From: an uncultured Loktanella sp.
GTDB lineage: Bacteria > Pseudomonadota > Alphaproteobacteria > Rhodobacterales > Rhodobacteraceae
Direction: 5' to 3'
Assembly (NCBI GenBank): GCA_913061335.1
Contig: CAJXTP010000004.1
Coordinates: 1 to 31,122, forward strand
DNA: 31,122 nt
In this document: positions 7,355 to 15,437 of the stretch, one piece after another
How the letters are laid out: each line of letters starts with the position of its first letter
Position numbering within the stretch: position 1 is the first letter of the stretch
Translations under genes and position numbers: made by a program
The notes under the pieces: model-generated
Seen by the model: only the letters and a program-made list of their open reading frames with translations
Told to the model about the DNA's origin: nothing
Databases searched by the model: none

Positions 7355-8290
7355 CTAATCGTCAAAATGTACCGGAATTTTTTTCCGCCGATCGACCGAT
7401 AATTTGAATACGTCGGGGCGCGCATAGTGACCTGATGCATCGAATTTGCGCCGCGATGCTTTGGCTTTGTCGATATCAATTTCACACATCAATAAGCCCT
7501 TTTCACGGTGCATTGGTCCCGCCGCAATCCCGCCAAACGGTTCATAGACAACAGCGTCCCCAGAATTCACCCATTCGTCGTTGTTTGGGAATAACGTGTC
7601 TAAGTGCAGGGTTTCCTTGGGGACATCGCTTGCCTCCATTGCCGTCGCACAACCAATCACCCAGCATCCGCCTTCGCGTGCTATATGTTGCATTGTGGCG
7701 AGCCAAGTATCCCCACTGTCCCAGGTTGGCGCGACATAGATATCAATATTTTGAGCATACAGGGCGTAACGGGCAAGCGGCATATAGTTTTCCCAACAAA
7801 GCAACGCGCCAATGCGCCCAACCGCAGTATCCACGACGTTTAGCCCAGACCCATCCCCAAAACCCCAGACCATGCGTTCTGGGTTGGTCGGCATTAGCTT
7901 TCGGTGATTGTTCGCAATGCGACCATCCGCGTCGATAATTATGCATGAATTGAATATTGTTGACCCAGACACGGACCCGTCAATTTCTTGATACCCCGCG
8001 ACGATAACCATCTCGTTTTCACGCGCGGCCTCTTGCAATGGGGCCATCTGGTTTCGGCTAAGATCAATGCAATTTGCCTGCAGATTGGCGAATAGCTCGT
8101 CGGTTTTTCCCATGTCCGCACCCGGCGATAGGCGCCAGACGAACGTGGGATATCCCGGAAACCAAGCTTCGGGAAATACAATCAGCTTCGCGCCATCTCG
8201 CGCTGCGCGTTCCACGATTTCAATGGCCCGCGACATGCTCGCATCTAGGTTAAGATAAACTGGAGGTTCTTGTACGACCGCGATTTTCAT
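7355..8290 (-). CDS. Nitrilase (carbon-nitrogen hydrolase superfamily, branch 1)
   Basis: 311 aa, the usual length. The catalytic triad is complete: E41 in FPEAWFPGYP, K131 in NHRKLMPTNPERMVWGFGDG, and C165 in GALLCWENYMPLAR. The CWENYMPL context and the HRKL-PT-ER segment match nitrilases (EC 3.5.5.-) more than amidases. The expected reaction is direct hydrolysis of an organic nitrile to a carboxylic acid plus ammonia in the cytoplasm. GGAACAG precedes the ATG at 8290. It lies 119 bp downstream of the acyl-CoA dehydrogenase-family gene on the same strand, suggesting one catabolic unit controlled by the divergent HxlR regulator. The substrate is not readable; aldoxime- or indole-derived nitriles are possible. 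Confidence 0.9.
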   Translation of the reverse strand: MKIAVVQEPPVYLNLDASMSRAIEIVERAARDGAKLIVFPEAWFPGYPTFVWRLSPGADMGKTDELFANLQANCIDLSRNQMAPLQEAARENEMVIVAGYQEIDGSVSGSTIFNSCIIIDADGRIANNHRKLMPTNPERMVWGFGDGSGLNVVDTAVGRIGALLCWENYMPLARYALYAQNIDIYVAPTWDSGDTWLATMQHIAREGGCWVIGCATAMEASDVPKETLHLDTLFPNNDEWVNSGDAVVYEPFGGIAAGPMHREKGLLMCEIDIDKAKASRRKFDASGHYARPDVFKLSVDRRKKIPVHFDD

Positions 8291-8409
8291 GGCTGTTCCG
8301 TTCAGATGTGAATTATGATGAAGATGAACAGACCAAGCGTTGGAAACCTGCTTTCGATCTGTTCACGTCCCTCGCCATTTAGGGCGAGAGGGCTATCGTC
8401 GATTGATTT
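8291..8409. other. Inverted repeats between the acyl-CoA dehydrogenase-like and nitrilase genes
   Basis: CTCGCC (8371-8376) and GGCGAG (8383-8388) form a stem extendable to CCCTCGCC/GGCGAGaGGG with one bulge, just after the upstream stop. No T-run follows it on the minus strand, so it may be an mRNA-processing or attenuation hairpin rather than a terminator. CTGTTC/GAACAG elements at 8293, 8326 and 8359 form two further inverted pairs. Confidence 0.35.
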
Positions 8410-9561
8410 TTAGAAAATGTGGTCAACAGATTGCCCTAGGGCCATCGCACCAGCATATTCGCTTTGAGTTTCTTTCTGGAGCGGATGATAACGCGCCGCC
8501 TGAATATCCCTAAACCGTCTTTCAAGTTCTGTCTTGCGGTAGAACCCAACGCCACCGGCCAACTCCATTGCCAGTTCGACTGCCTTGATGGCGTGCTCTT
8601 CAACCAACCGCCGCCCAATCATAGTGTCATTGATAGTCTGTGCTGATGGCGCGTTTCGCTCGGTGACATCGATCATGTAATCGCGGGCGAGATGTGCTGC
8701 AGTTAGCGCAGTGTCCATGCGCCCAGCGATGGATTGCGTGCGATGGGACACCGGTCTTTTCTTGGCGATATCAATCGCGATGTCACGCGCACTTTGTGCT
8801 ACACCAAGATAAGCCGAGTAAATCAGTGGAAACGCAATTGTCGCGATCATGTGAAATGCGGGATGCCATTCCGCTGCTTTGCGGCGCAAAGGTATCTTGT
8901 CATCGGGAATGAACAGACCATCAATTTTTACATCATGTGATCCGGTGCCTCGCATCCCGAGGGTGCGCCAAGTATCCAAAACCGTGACTTCGGGCGCGGA
9001 CATTGGAACACCAAAGTGCAAAACGATACGCTCACCATCTTCTTCGGAAATTGCACCAGTCATCAGCAAATCCCCAGCCGGCGCACCAGACGAAAACATT
9101 TTCCTTGCCGTAATTCGGTATCCGCCTTCGACTTTTTCAGCGACCCCAGAACCACCGATCCAATCTGATCCGCCTGAACTGAGTAAAACAATTCTTTCAT
9201 CAGCAACCCTGCGCAAAAGCGGCGCTACCACATCGCGAGCGGGTTCTTGATTGTACCACCGCCATGCCGGAATGGCGACTTGATGGGTGTGCATTGAAAA
9301 GGCCAACCCCGTAGAGCCACAAGCGCCACCAATAATTTTTAGAACATCGCAAAGTTCACGGATACTTGCCCCGCCGCCACCAAGATCTGATGGAACGCCT
9401 GCGGAAATCAGCCCAGACGTTTTTAGGTCGGCGTAATTGTCAGCGACAAATCGATCATTCTCATCGTTGTCAGCTGCGCGTTCTGCGAAGACTTTTGTCA
9501 GTGATTTGGCTGCATCAACGATGCTTTCAGATTGATGCGCGGTACCAGTTACTTGGGTCAT
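8410..9561 (-). CDS. Acyl-CoA dehydrogenase-family flavoenzyme (DszC/SfnB-like)
   Basis: 383 aa. The fold of acyl-CoA dehydrogenases is recognisable: an N-terminal helical domain, a middle beta-domain (GGSDWIGGSGVAEKVEGGYRITARKMFSSGAPAGDLL, about residues 129-166), the WRTLGMRGTGSHDV segment that contacts FAD, and a C-terminal four-helix bundle ending LERRFRDIQAARYHPLQ. The C-terminus with H-P in place of the usual dehydrogenase pattern, and the general sequence style, place it nearer the flavin-dependent monooxygenase branch (DszC, SfnB, hydroxylase type) than the true dehydrogenases. It would then need reduced flavin from a separate reductase, which is not in this window. The ATG at 9561 has AAAGGTAAC upstream. 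It is divergent from the HxlR regulator. Confidence 0.8.
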   Translation of the reverse strand: MTQVTGTAHQSESIVDAAKSLTKVFAERAADNDENDRFVADNYADLKTSGLISAGVPSDLGGGGASIRELCDVLKIIGGACGSTGLAFSMHTHQVAIPAWRWYNQEPARDVVAPLLRRVADERIVLLSSGGSDWIGGSGVAEKVEGGYRITARKMFSSGAPAGDLLMTGAISEEDGERIVLHFGVPMSAPEVTVLDTWRTLGMRGTGSHDVKIDGLFIPDDKIPLRRKAAEWHPAFHMIATIAFPLIYSAYLGVAQSARDIAIDIAKKRPVSHRTQSIAGRMDTALTAAHLARDYMIDVTERNAPSAQTINDTMIGRRLVEEHAIKAVELAMELAGGVGFYRKTELERRFRDIQAARYHPLQKETQSEYAGAMALGQSVDHIF

Positions 9562-9621
9562 TTTTTGTTACCTTTCTGAATTTATGCACCAAAAATAACC
9601 GTGATTCCGAATTCTCGCTAG

Positions 9622-9634
9622 TACAGAAACTGTA
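9622..9634. promoter_or_regulatory. Candidate HxlR-family operator TACAG-N3-CTGTA
   Basis: A perfect inverted repeat with 5-bp arms and a 3-nt spacer lies in the 141-bp divergent region between the flavoenzyme and the HxlR gene. HxlR-type regulators commonly bind such TAC...GTA dyads in their own divergent promoters. The assignment rests on position and symmetry. Confidence 0.45.
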
Positions 9635-9702
9635 TTGGATGATGTCGTGTTTTCTCGTTAGGCTGAAAAGACCAAGTTTTCCAACCACAAAGGAGTAGAT
9701 AA

Positions 9703-10392
9703 ATGCGCGCCGGATATAGTCAGTTCTGCCCAGTTTCGATGGCTACAGAAATCTTGTGTTCCCGCTGGACCCCGCTTGTTGTTCGAGAATTCCTGTGCGG
9801 CAGCACGCGGTTCAATGACATCCGCCGTGGACTGCCGCGCATGTCGCCAACACTTTTGTCAAAAAGATTGAGTGAATTGGAGGCGGCGGGCGTCATCGTG
9901 TCGATCAAGGGCACGAGCGGGTCTAAAGAGTACCAGCTTACAAAAGCTGGCGAAGAATTGCGCCCAATTGTTATGGGGATTGGGGCATGGGGCCAAAGAT
10001 GGGTCGAGAGTGAACTATCTTTGAACAACCTGGACCCGGAGCTGTTGATTTGGGATATGCATCGCGGGCTGAATATCGATCCTCTCCCTTCGCGCCGTGT
10101 TTGCCTTCAGTTTGTGTTCAATGATTTGCCCGCTGACCGGCAAAACTATTGGCTCGTGGCCGACCCGCAATCGGGTGTTGAGGCATGTTATAAAGACCCC
10201 GGTTATGACGTTGATTTGTTCGTGGAGTGCAGCCTTCGTACAATGACTGCAATCTGGATGGGGATGGACACAGTGCAAAACGCAGAAAATGAAGGGCGAA
10301 TTACGCTGTCCGGAACCCGAGAGATAGTGACGAAAATGCAGGAATGGCTAGGGCTTAGCCCGTTCTCTGGGGGCGAGAGAATGGCTGGATAG
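9703..10392 (+). CDS. HxlR/MarR-like transcriptional regulator with C-terminal extension
   Basis: 229 aa. Residues 1-100 are a classic HxlR winged helix: FCPVSMATEILCSRWTPLVVREFL with C9 near the N-terminus, RFNDIRRGLPRMSPTLLSKRLSELEAAGVI as the recognition helix region, and the KEYQLTKAGEELRPIV wing. About 120 residues follow (residues 107-229), reminiscent of the SCP2-like domain fused to many alphaproteobacterial HxlR proteins. That domain could bind a hydrophobic ligand. The start is well supported by AAGGAG about 7 nt before the ATG. It probably controls the divergent flavoenzyme-nitrilase unit and itself. The conserved Cys9 is the redox or electrophile-sensing position in some HxlR members, which makes thiol sensing possible but unproven. 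Confidence 0.88.
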   Translation: MRAGYSQFCPVSMATEILCSRWTPLVVREFLCGSTRFNDIRRGLPRMSPTLLSKRLSELEAAGVIVSIKGTSGSKEYQLTKAGEELRPIVMGIGAWGQRWVESELSLNNLDPELLIWDMHRGLNIDPLPSRRVCLQFVFNDLPADRQNYWLVADPQSGVEACYKDPGYDVDLFVECSLRTMTAIWMGMDTVQNAENEGRITLSGTREIVTKMQEWLGLSPFSGGERMAG

Positions 10393-10566
10393 ATTGTTAA
10401 ACTTTGGTCAGCGAAAGTTCAGGCGCGGCATATAGCTTGGAATATCCATAATTCGTGGACGCCAAGTCCCATATGAAAATATCCAGTCATTTGCGTTGAA
10501 GCATTGATATTGGTTTTCGCGCAGCCCAAACGGCGCCAAGGGTGGCGGGCTAAATTATTTGCGTAC

Positions 10567-11721
10567 TCACTCGCGGTCATTGCCGGACAAACGTTGGGCG
10601 AACCAAAAACTAAACATTAATCCGGGGAGCAGTAGCAGGAATGCCGTGCTGAGGGAAAATGTGTCGGCGAAAAAGCCGATCATTGGCGGGCCAACCAGAA
10701 AACCGGACAATGCGCCGAATGTCATAACCGATACATTGCGTGCTTCGCCGTTATCGCTCAGGGCTGCGGTGGCGCTGACACCCAACGGGAAGATGGTGGA
10801 TACGCCGAAGCCGACCAATGCAAAGCCAAGAAACGCGGAAGCGACGCCAAGTCCTGCGACCAAAACCAGCAGGCCAGAAATGGCGGACCCAATACAAAGT
10901 CGGACCAAAAACACGGTACCAAAGCGCCTGTTTAATGCGTCACCCATAAACCGACCAAGCGTGACAAAGCCGGAAAAGACAGTAACCGCCAACCCTTCGG
11001 ATCCTGAAATGGCGTCAGCAATTTCGCGCATATAGACGGTCGCCCAATCGATCATCGCGCCTTCGACGATGGTAGCACCAAAAACCACGGCTGCGATCAG
11101 CCAGACAGCCGTTGGTATCTGGGGCAATGCATTTTGAGCTTTGGTTTTCGGTTGTGCGGTTTTGATTTGAGGCAAGGCATAGGCAATCACGATTAAGGTC
11201 GGCGTCAGGATTGCTGCGGTTATGATCAGGCTTGGCGCCGCGGTGAGGCCAAGTGCCGCCAATTGCACACCGATGAGGCTGCCTGCCATGATCCCCATGC
11301 TCCAGAAACCATGGGCGCGGTTCATGATTTTGACGTCGAATTTCTTTTCAACCTGCGCGGCAAATACGTTCAGCGACACCTGCGCAAAGGGCAGGATCAC
11401 CCCAAAGATAAACAGCGCCACAAACAGTGATGCGGTGCCTGATGCTAGACTTGGCAATATTCCCGCAAGCAGCATTGGGACAAAAACAATGAGTAATGCG
11501 CGTCTTGGACCGAGCTTTTCAACCGTGCGGCCAGCGAAATAAAGCGACGGCAATAGCCCCGACGGCATACCCAAAAGTGCGAGCGCCAGTTGGGCCTTGG
11601 TTAGTCCCAGCGTGGTTTGCACTTCGGCAACCCGTGACAGCCAAAGTCCCATATGGATAGGCTGCGCGAAGAAAACGATCATGCACATTAAGACAGCGTA
11701 TTTCGCCAAATTCGGGGTCAT
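10567..11721 (-). CDS. MFS transporter of the amino-sugar locus
   Basis: 384 aa from the ATG at 11721. A GTG at 11760 would overlap the upstream stop, but AAAGAAAGAG sits before the 11721 ATG and residues from there match a normal MFS N-terminus. Twelve hydrophobic segments can be counted. The loop between TM2 and TM3 reads AGRTVEKLGPRRAL, a variant of the MFS GxxxDrxGrR signature. A longer cytoplasmic loop rich in Lys/Gln/Ala (KTAQPKTKAQNALPQ) separates the two six-helix halves. It is the third gene of the GntR-GH20-MFS unit with a 22-bp gap after GH20. By context it may carry a sugar or export a by-product; the sequence resembles YbjJ-type MFS proteins and gives no substrate. Confidence 0.85.
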   Translation of the reverse strand: MTPNLAKYAVLMCMIVFFAQPIHMGLWLSRVAEVQTTLGLTKAQLALALLGMPSGLLPSLYFAGRTVEKLGPRRALLIVFVPMLLAGILPSLASGTASLFVALFIFGVILPFAQVSLNVFAAQVEKKFDVKIMNRAHGFWSMGIMAGSLIGVQLAALGLTAAPSLIITAAILTPTLIVIAYALPQIKTAQPKTKAQNALPQIPTAVWLIAAVVFGATIVEGAMIDWATVYMREIADAISGSEGLAVTVFSGFVTLGRFMGDALNRRFGTVFLVRLCIGSAISGLLVLVAGLGVASAFLGFALVGFGVSTIFPLGVSATAALSDNGEARNVSVMTFGALSGFLVGPPMIGFFADTFSLSTAFLLLLPGLMFSFWFAQRLSGNDRE

Positions 11722-11743
11722 GTCTTGGGCTCTTTCTTTGGGT

Positions 11744-13531
11744 TTAGGCGTGCCAAACACAGGCGAAGTCTGTGGCCAGGCTATGTAGGTCGGCAGATGT
11801 TATGTCGTGGCTTTGCCAGCCTTTGGACGCGACGCCTAAAATGCGCGGGACCAGCATCGGCCAAAGCTGTACATCTTGCGTCGTGAATTCAGACCAAAAT
11901 GTCCCTTGCACACCAATGATATGCTTGGCCAGTTCGGGTTCATCCGGCGGAATGACGTCCCAAGCGATCGTGTCAGAGAGCGATACTGTGCCAGCCCAAT
12001 TGCCGCCCCAATCATCAATGTCATTTGTGTGAGCCATATCCAAGTACACATGTTGTGCGGGTGTCATAACCACGTCGTACCCTGCGCGGGCCGCGGCAAA
12101 TCCGGGTCCGGCACCCGTCCAACTGAACAGGATCGCATTATGGCCAATGCCGCCGTTTTTGCCGTTGGCTGCTTCTTCCCAAGCGGCAGGTCGCTGGCCG
12201 TTTTTCACGACGGTTTGCGCGAGACGTGACATGGTCCAACCCTGTAAGTCCTGCGTGGTCTCTAAGCCCTCTTTGGCTATCAACGCCTTAGCCAAGGGAG
12301 ACCCCATCCATGTGTCAGCAGGCAGTTCGTCACAGCCCAAATGCAGCAGGCCAAACGGAAATAGCGCACCGACTTCGGTCGCCAGTGCCTCTAAGATGTC
12401 CCACGTTTTGGGCATGGCAGGGTTGACGACGTTGGCTGTGTAACCTTGCACGCTGCGCTCTGATCCTATGTCGTCGGGGTCGCGCGTGTCAGGATAGACT
12501 TTCGCGAGCGCCAACGCGTGAGCGGGCACTTCGATCTCGGGCATCACTTCGATGTTTAATGCTTTGGCATGGGCAATCACGGCGCGGGCATCGTCTTTGG
12601 AATAGCTACCACCGGAGTCTGACGCGCCTGAAAAGATCGCTGGGATCAAATGGCCTTCGCCGCGCATTTCGGTTTGTTGCCATAGCTGGGGCAGGCATTC
12701 GACTTGCAGGCGGAACGCCTCGTCATCTGCGAAATGCCAGTGAAAACGGTTGAGCTTGAGCAATGCCATCAAGTCCAACAGGTCATGGATGGTTTCTGGT
12801 TTGTAAAAATGCCGTGCACAATCGAGATGTTGGCCGCGCCATGTGAAACGTGGTGTGTCGGTCAGGGTGCCGCAAGGAATGTCGCCATCGTGCGTTCTCA
12901 AAAGCATCAGCAATGTGATGGCCCCATAGAACCAGCCACCTGTACTGGCGGCAGTCAGCGTAATGTCATCAGGCGAGATAACCAGCGTATAGGCATCAAG
13001 TGGCAGATCGCCAGTTTCAATAATCACGCGGTGGCCGTCGGGGCGCAAAAATGCGCCGTGATTTTGTCTCTGGGCAAGGGCCGCCACCGATCGCATGGCA
13101 TCGTTTTCACAGGTGTAGCCGTTGATCAAAACTCTTTGGCCTGTTGGCGACCAGCTTGTTGGTTGCGGGATCAGTTTAAGGCCGGAAAAGGCTTTGGTGG
13201 GCGTTTCGGGTGCTGGATGGAAGCCGGAGGGCAGGGCGGGCAGTTGAATGACCTCGCCGTCGTTTGTCCGCAGATAGGGACCAAGCGGCATCCATGCGCG
13301 ATTGGCTGGCTCAAAGCCGTCGTAACCAAGTGAAAATGCGTAGGGAGCGCCTGCTTTTAGATCGGGTAGCTGAACCTCAATGTAGCTGCCAGTCTGCGTC
13401 ACCATTTTGCAACCGTGGACGACGGTCATGCGTGTCATCCCCGACGTGCAAAACACGGGGCCCGTAATATCGCGGTCAGATGTCACAACGCAGTCAAGCC
13501 GCGCACCGTTAATCGTACATTCAAATTTCAT
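11744..13531 (-). CDS. GH20 beta-N-acetylhexosaminidase, cytoplasmic
   Basis: 595 aa from the ATG at 13531, which follows TAGGA and lies 7 nt after the GntR stop. The open frame extends further upstream into the GntR gene but that part is a shadow. An N-terminal beta-rich region (about 1-100) and a GH20b-like domain precede the TIM barrel, which starts near FTWRGQHLDCARHFY (about 229). The catalytic pair is D401-E402 in LLHLGCDELPADTW: the aspartate stabilises the substrate-assisted intermediate and the glutamate is the acid/base. The usual HxGGDE is HLGCDE here. No signal peptide is present, so the enzyme should work on imported chitobiose-like or GalNAc-containing saccharides inside the cell. 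That fits the divergent ABC importer and downstream kinase. Confidence 0.9.
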   Translation of the reverse strand: MKFECTINGARLDCVVTSDRDITGPVFCTSGMTRMTVVHGCKMVTQTGSYIEVQLPDLKAGAPYAFSLGYDGFEPANRAWMPLGPYLRTNDGEVIQLPALPSGFHPAPETPTKAFSGLKLIPQPTSWSPTGQRVLINGYTCENDAMRSVAALAQRQNHGAFLRPDGHRVIIETGDLPLDAYTLVISPDDITLTAASTGGWFYGAITLLMLLRTHDGDIPCGTLTDTPRFTWRGQHLDCARHFYKPETIHDLLDLMALLKLNRFHWHFADDEAFRLQVECLPQLWQQTEMRGEGHLIPAIFSGASDSGGSYSKDDARAVIAHAKALNIEVMPEIEVPAHALALAKVYPDTRDPDDIGSERSVQGYTANVVNPAMPKTWDILEALATEVGALFPFGLLHLGCDELPADTWMGSPLAKALIAKEGLETTQDLQGWTMSRLAQTVVKNGQRPAAWEEAANGKNGGIGHNAILFSWTGAGPGFAAARAGYDVVMTPAQHVYLDMAHTNDIDDWGGNWAGTVSLSDTIAWDVIPPDEPELAKHIIGVQGTFWSEFTTQDVQLWPMLVPRILGVASKGWQSHDITSADLHSLATDFACVWHA

Positions 13532-13538
13532 GTTGGTC

Positions 13539-14285
13539 CTACCGAAGTTCTGAAACAAAGTCGTAAGTGTCGGACCGGTAAAGTCCGCTGGTGAATTCAA
13601 TTGGGCGGCCCGTGGCCAGATACCCTGTCCGTTCAATTTTTAAGACTGCTGACCCCTCGGGTAGCTTTAACAGTTCGGCTTCGCTTCGTTCGAGGTTGAT
13701 TGCGGTTACTCGCTGGATCGCACGCGTCGGTGCGCAGCTATTTTTGCGTAACACTGCATAAAGTGAGGTTTCGACATCGTCCGGTATTGGCAAAATGTCT
13801 TGTGGCAGGGATGAAAGTTCGACGGCCATCGGGGCGTCGTCGGTCTGACGTAGGCGTTTGATGCGGGTAACGCGATCTTGACTGGAAAGCCCGAGAGCAA
13901 GAATTTCCTGCGGGCTTGGCGCGAAAATTCCACGCGACAAAACGGTGCTGGTTGATGTCATGCCGCGTACCGACATGTTTTCAGTGAACGATATCAATGA
14001 CGACAGCGACTGTTCCAGTTTTGGCGCGGCACTGCGCACGAACGACCCTGCGCCCTGACGTTGCTCGATTAAGCCATCAGCGACCAGTAGAGTGACCGCC
14101 TTCCGCACAGTGACGCGGCTGATTTGCGCAAGCTCCGCCAGTTCACGTTCGGGTGGAAGCTGATCGTCAGGCGCCAAGTCGCCGGACAAAATCGCGGCAC
14201 TGATATGGCGTTGCAACTGCTGATAGCGCGGCCCGCGACCGAGGCGAAACCATGCGTTTGGGTGGAAGGGTGAGGTAACAGGCAC
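13539..14285 (-). CDS. GntR-family (HutC/UTRA) repressor of the amino-sugar locus
   Basis: 248 aa. N-terminal winged helix (residues 18-85): YQQLQRHISAAILSGDLAPDDQLPPERELAELAQISRVTVRKAVTLLVADGLIEQRQGAGSFV, with the classic PPERELAE and VTVRKA elements. A UTRA ligand-binding domain follows (about 100-245), ending with GRPIEFTSGLYRSDTYDF, where DasR/NagR-type regulators bind GlcN-6-P or GlcNAc-6-P. It heads a leftward unit with GH20 and MFS and is divergent from the ABC operon. Five TTGGTA half-sites in the control region are likely its operators. Expected behaviour is repression relieved by an amino-sugar phosphate; the ligand identity is inferred from neighbours. Confidence 0.9.
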   Translation of the reverse strand: MPVTSPFHPNAWFRLGRGPRYQQLQRHISAAILSGDLAPDDQLPPERELAELAQISRVTVRKAVTLLVADGLIEQRQGAGSFVRSAAPKLEQSLSSLISFTENMSVRGMTSTSTVLSRGIFAPSPQEILALGLSSQDRVTRIKRLRQTDDAPMAVELSSLPQDILPIPDDVETSLYAVLRKNSCAPTRAIQRVTAINLERSEAELLKLPEGSAVLKIERTGYLATGRPIEFTSGLYRSDTYDFVSELR

Positions 14286-14303
14286 GATTGATTCGCTTTC
14301 ACT

Positions 14304-14445
14304 TTGGTACTCTTCGATGATACCAATCTATCGAAACTGCACAAGTCCGATGTTTTTGCCTAACACTAATTCGTTGTTATTCAAGGAAATTTTTTGCAAT
14401 TTTGATTTGGTATTATTTTGGTAGCATAAATATTTCTCTTTGGTA
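14304..14445. promoter_or_regulatory. Array of TTGGTA half-sites, probable GntR operators
   Basis: TTGGTA occurs at 14304-14309 (+), as TACCAA at 14321-14326 (making an inverted pair with an 11-bp gap), and again at 14407-14412, 14418-14423 and 14440-14445 (all +). The last three are spaced 11 and 22 bp apart, exactly one and two helical turns. TGGT-type half-sites are characteristic of HutC-subfamily GntR repressors. The left pair lies just before the repressor start, the right trio before the permease gene. A weak promoter TTGATT (14402-14407) N17 CATAAA (14425-14430) would be covered by the right trio. Confidence 0.6.
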
Positions 14446-14497
14446 TCATTGTTTAAGCGGCGTTGATTCGCTAGCCACTAACGCATCGGGGGATGTT

Positions 14498-15436
14498 TTG
14501 AGCGAACTTTCTGAAACTCAATCTGTAGCGACTACAATCGTTCGGTCGAAAAGGACTGTGCTTCCTGAAAAGTGGTTTGCCGCCGTGCTAATTGGCCCCG
14601 CTCTTCTTTTCATCTTAGTGATTATCGCGTGGCCATTGGTCGAAACTGTCCGTTTGTCATTTATGGAGGCGGGACTGGGCGGCGAGAAATTTGTGGGCTT
14701 TGCCAACTATGAAGAGCTGATCGAAAGTAAGAAATTTCACAAAACAATCATACGGACGTTCTATTGGATGTTCCTGTCGGTCGGGCTGAAATTGATCTTG
14801 GGGTTGATCGGCGCGATGCTTTTGAATGCCGCTATTCCGGGACGTGGATTGTTCCGTGTTCTGATCATGCCGCCATGGGTGATCCCGATTGCGGTCGGCT
14901 GCGTGGGTTGGCTGTGGCTTTACAATGGTCAATTCGGGGTTCTATCGGGCGCGGGTCAATATCTCGGTGTTCTTGATGGGCCGCATGAATTTCTAGCCTA
15001 TAAGAAGAGCGCGTTTTATTCTGCTGTTGTTACCGACGTATGGGTCGGTACGCCAATGGTGACGCTGTTCCTTTTGGCCGCAATGCAAGGTGTTAGTCGC
15101 GATCTATACGAGGCTGCTTGGGTTGATGGGGCAGGGCGTTGGTACCGGTTCCGCCGGATCACAATCCCGCAAATCATGCCGGTGCTGGTCACAATGGCGC
15201 TTTATTCCGCGATCTTCACGTTCAATAGTTTTGATATCATCTGGATTTTGACGCAGGGCGGCCCACGTGGCGCATCCACAACGCTGATTATCGATACCTA
15301 TAAGGTCGCAATCGGGAACTACAAATTTGGTGAGGGCGCAGCACGCGTTATCGTGATCGTGATCCTGCTTGGCGCATTTGCCGCCGTGTACATGGTCCTG
15401 CTCAACAAACTTCTTCGCCGCTACGGGAGCAAATAA
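14498..15436 (+). CDS. ABC sugar transporter permease 1 (MalF/UgpA-like)
   Basis: 312 aa if translation starts at the TTG at 14498, preceded by CGGGGGA. The open frame extends back to 14402, but that stretch runs through the operator repeats and encodes an aromatic-rich peptide unlike a permease, so it is not coding. No ATG is available before the first membrane helix. Six membrane helices are visible, beginning with WFAAVLIGPALLFILVIIAWPL. The EAA loop that contacts the ATPase is YEAAWVDGAGRWYRFRRITI. It belongs to the binding-protein-dependent CUT1 carbohydrate importers. First gene of a rightward operon of at least eleven genes reaching CutC; permease 2 follows after one base. Confidence 0.88.
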   Translation: MSELSETQSVATTIVRSKRTVLPEKWFAAVLIGPALLFILVIIAWPLVETVRLSFMEAGLGGEKFVGFANYEELIESKKFHKTIIRTFYWMFLSVGLKLILGLIGAMLLNAAIPGRGLFRVLIMPPWVIPIAVGCVGWLWLYNGQFGVLSGAGQYLGVLDGPHEFLAYKKSAFYSAVVTDVWVGTPMVTLFLLAAMQGVSRDLYEAAWVDGAGRWYRFRRITIPQIMPVLVTMALYSAIFTFNSFDIIWILTQGGPRGASTTLIIDTYKVAIGNYKFGEGAARVIVIVILLGAFAAVYMVLLNKLLRRYGSK

Positions 15437-15437
15437 G

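Noticed and set aside
8371..8388. CTCGCC/GGCGAG hairpin as a rho-independent terminator of the flavoenzyme gene
   Set aside because: No T-tract follows on the minus strand, and the nitrilase gene continues in the same direction.
13532..13636. N-terminal extension of GH20 to 13636
   Set aside because: It overlaps the GntR coding region in another frame; TAGGA before the 13531 ATG and position just after the GntR stop support the shorter form.
14402..14497. Start of permease 1 at the TTG at 14402
   Set aside because: This stretch contains the promoter and operator repeats and encodes no transporter-like N-terminus.
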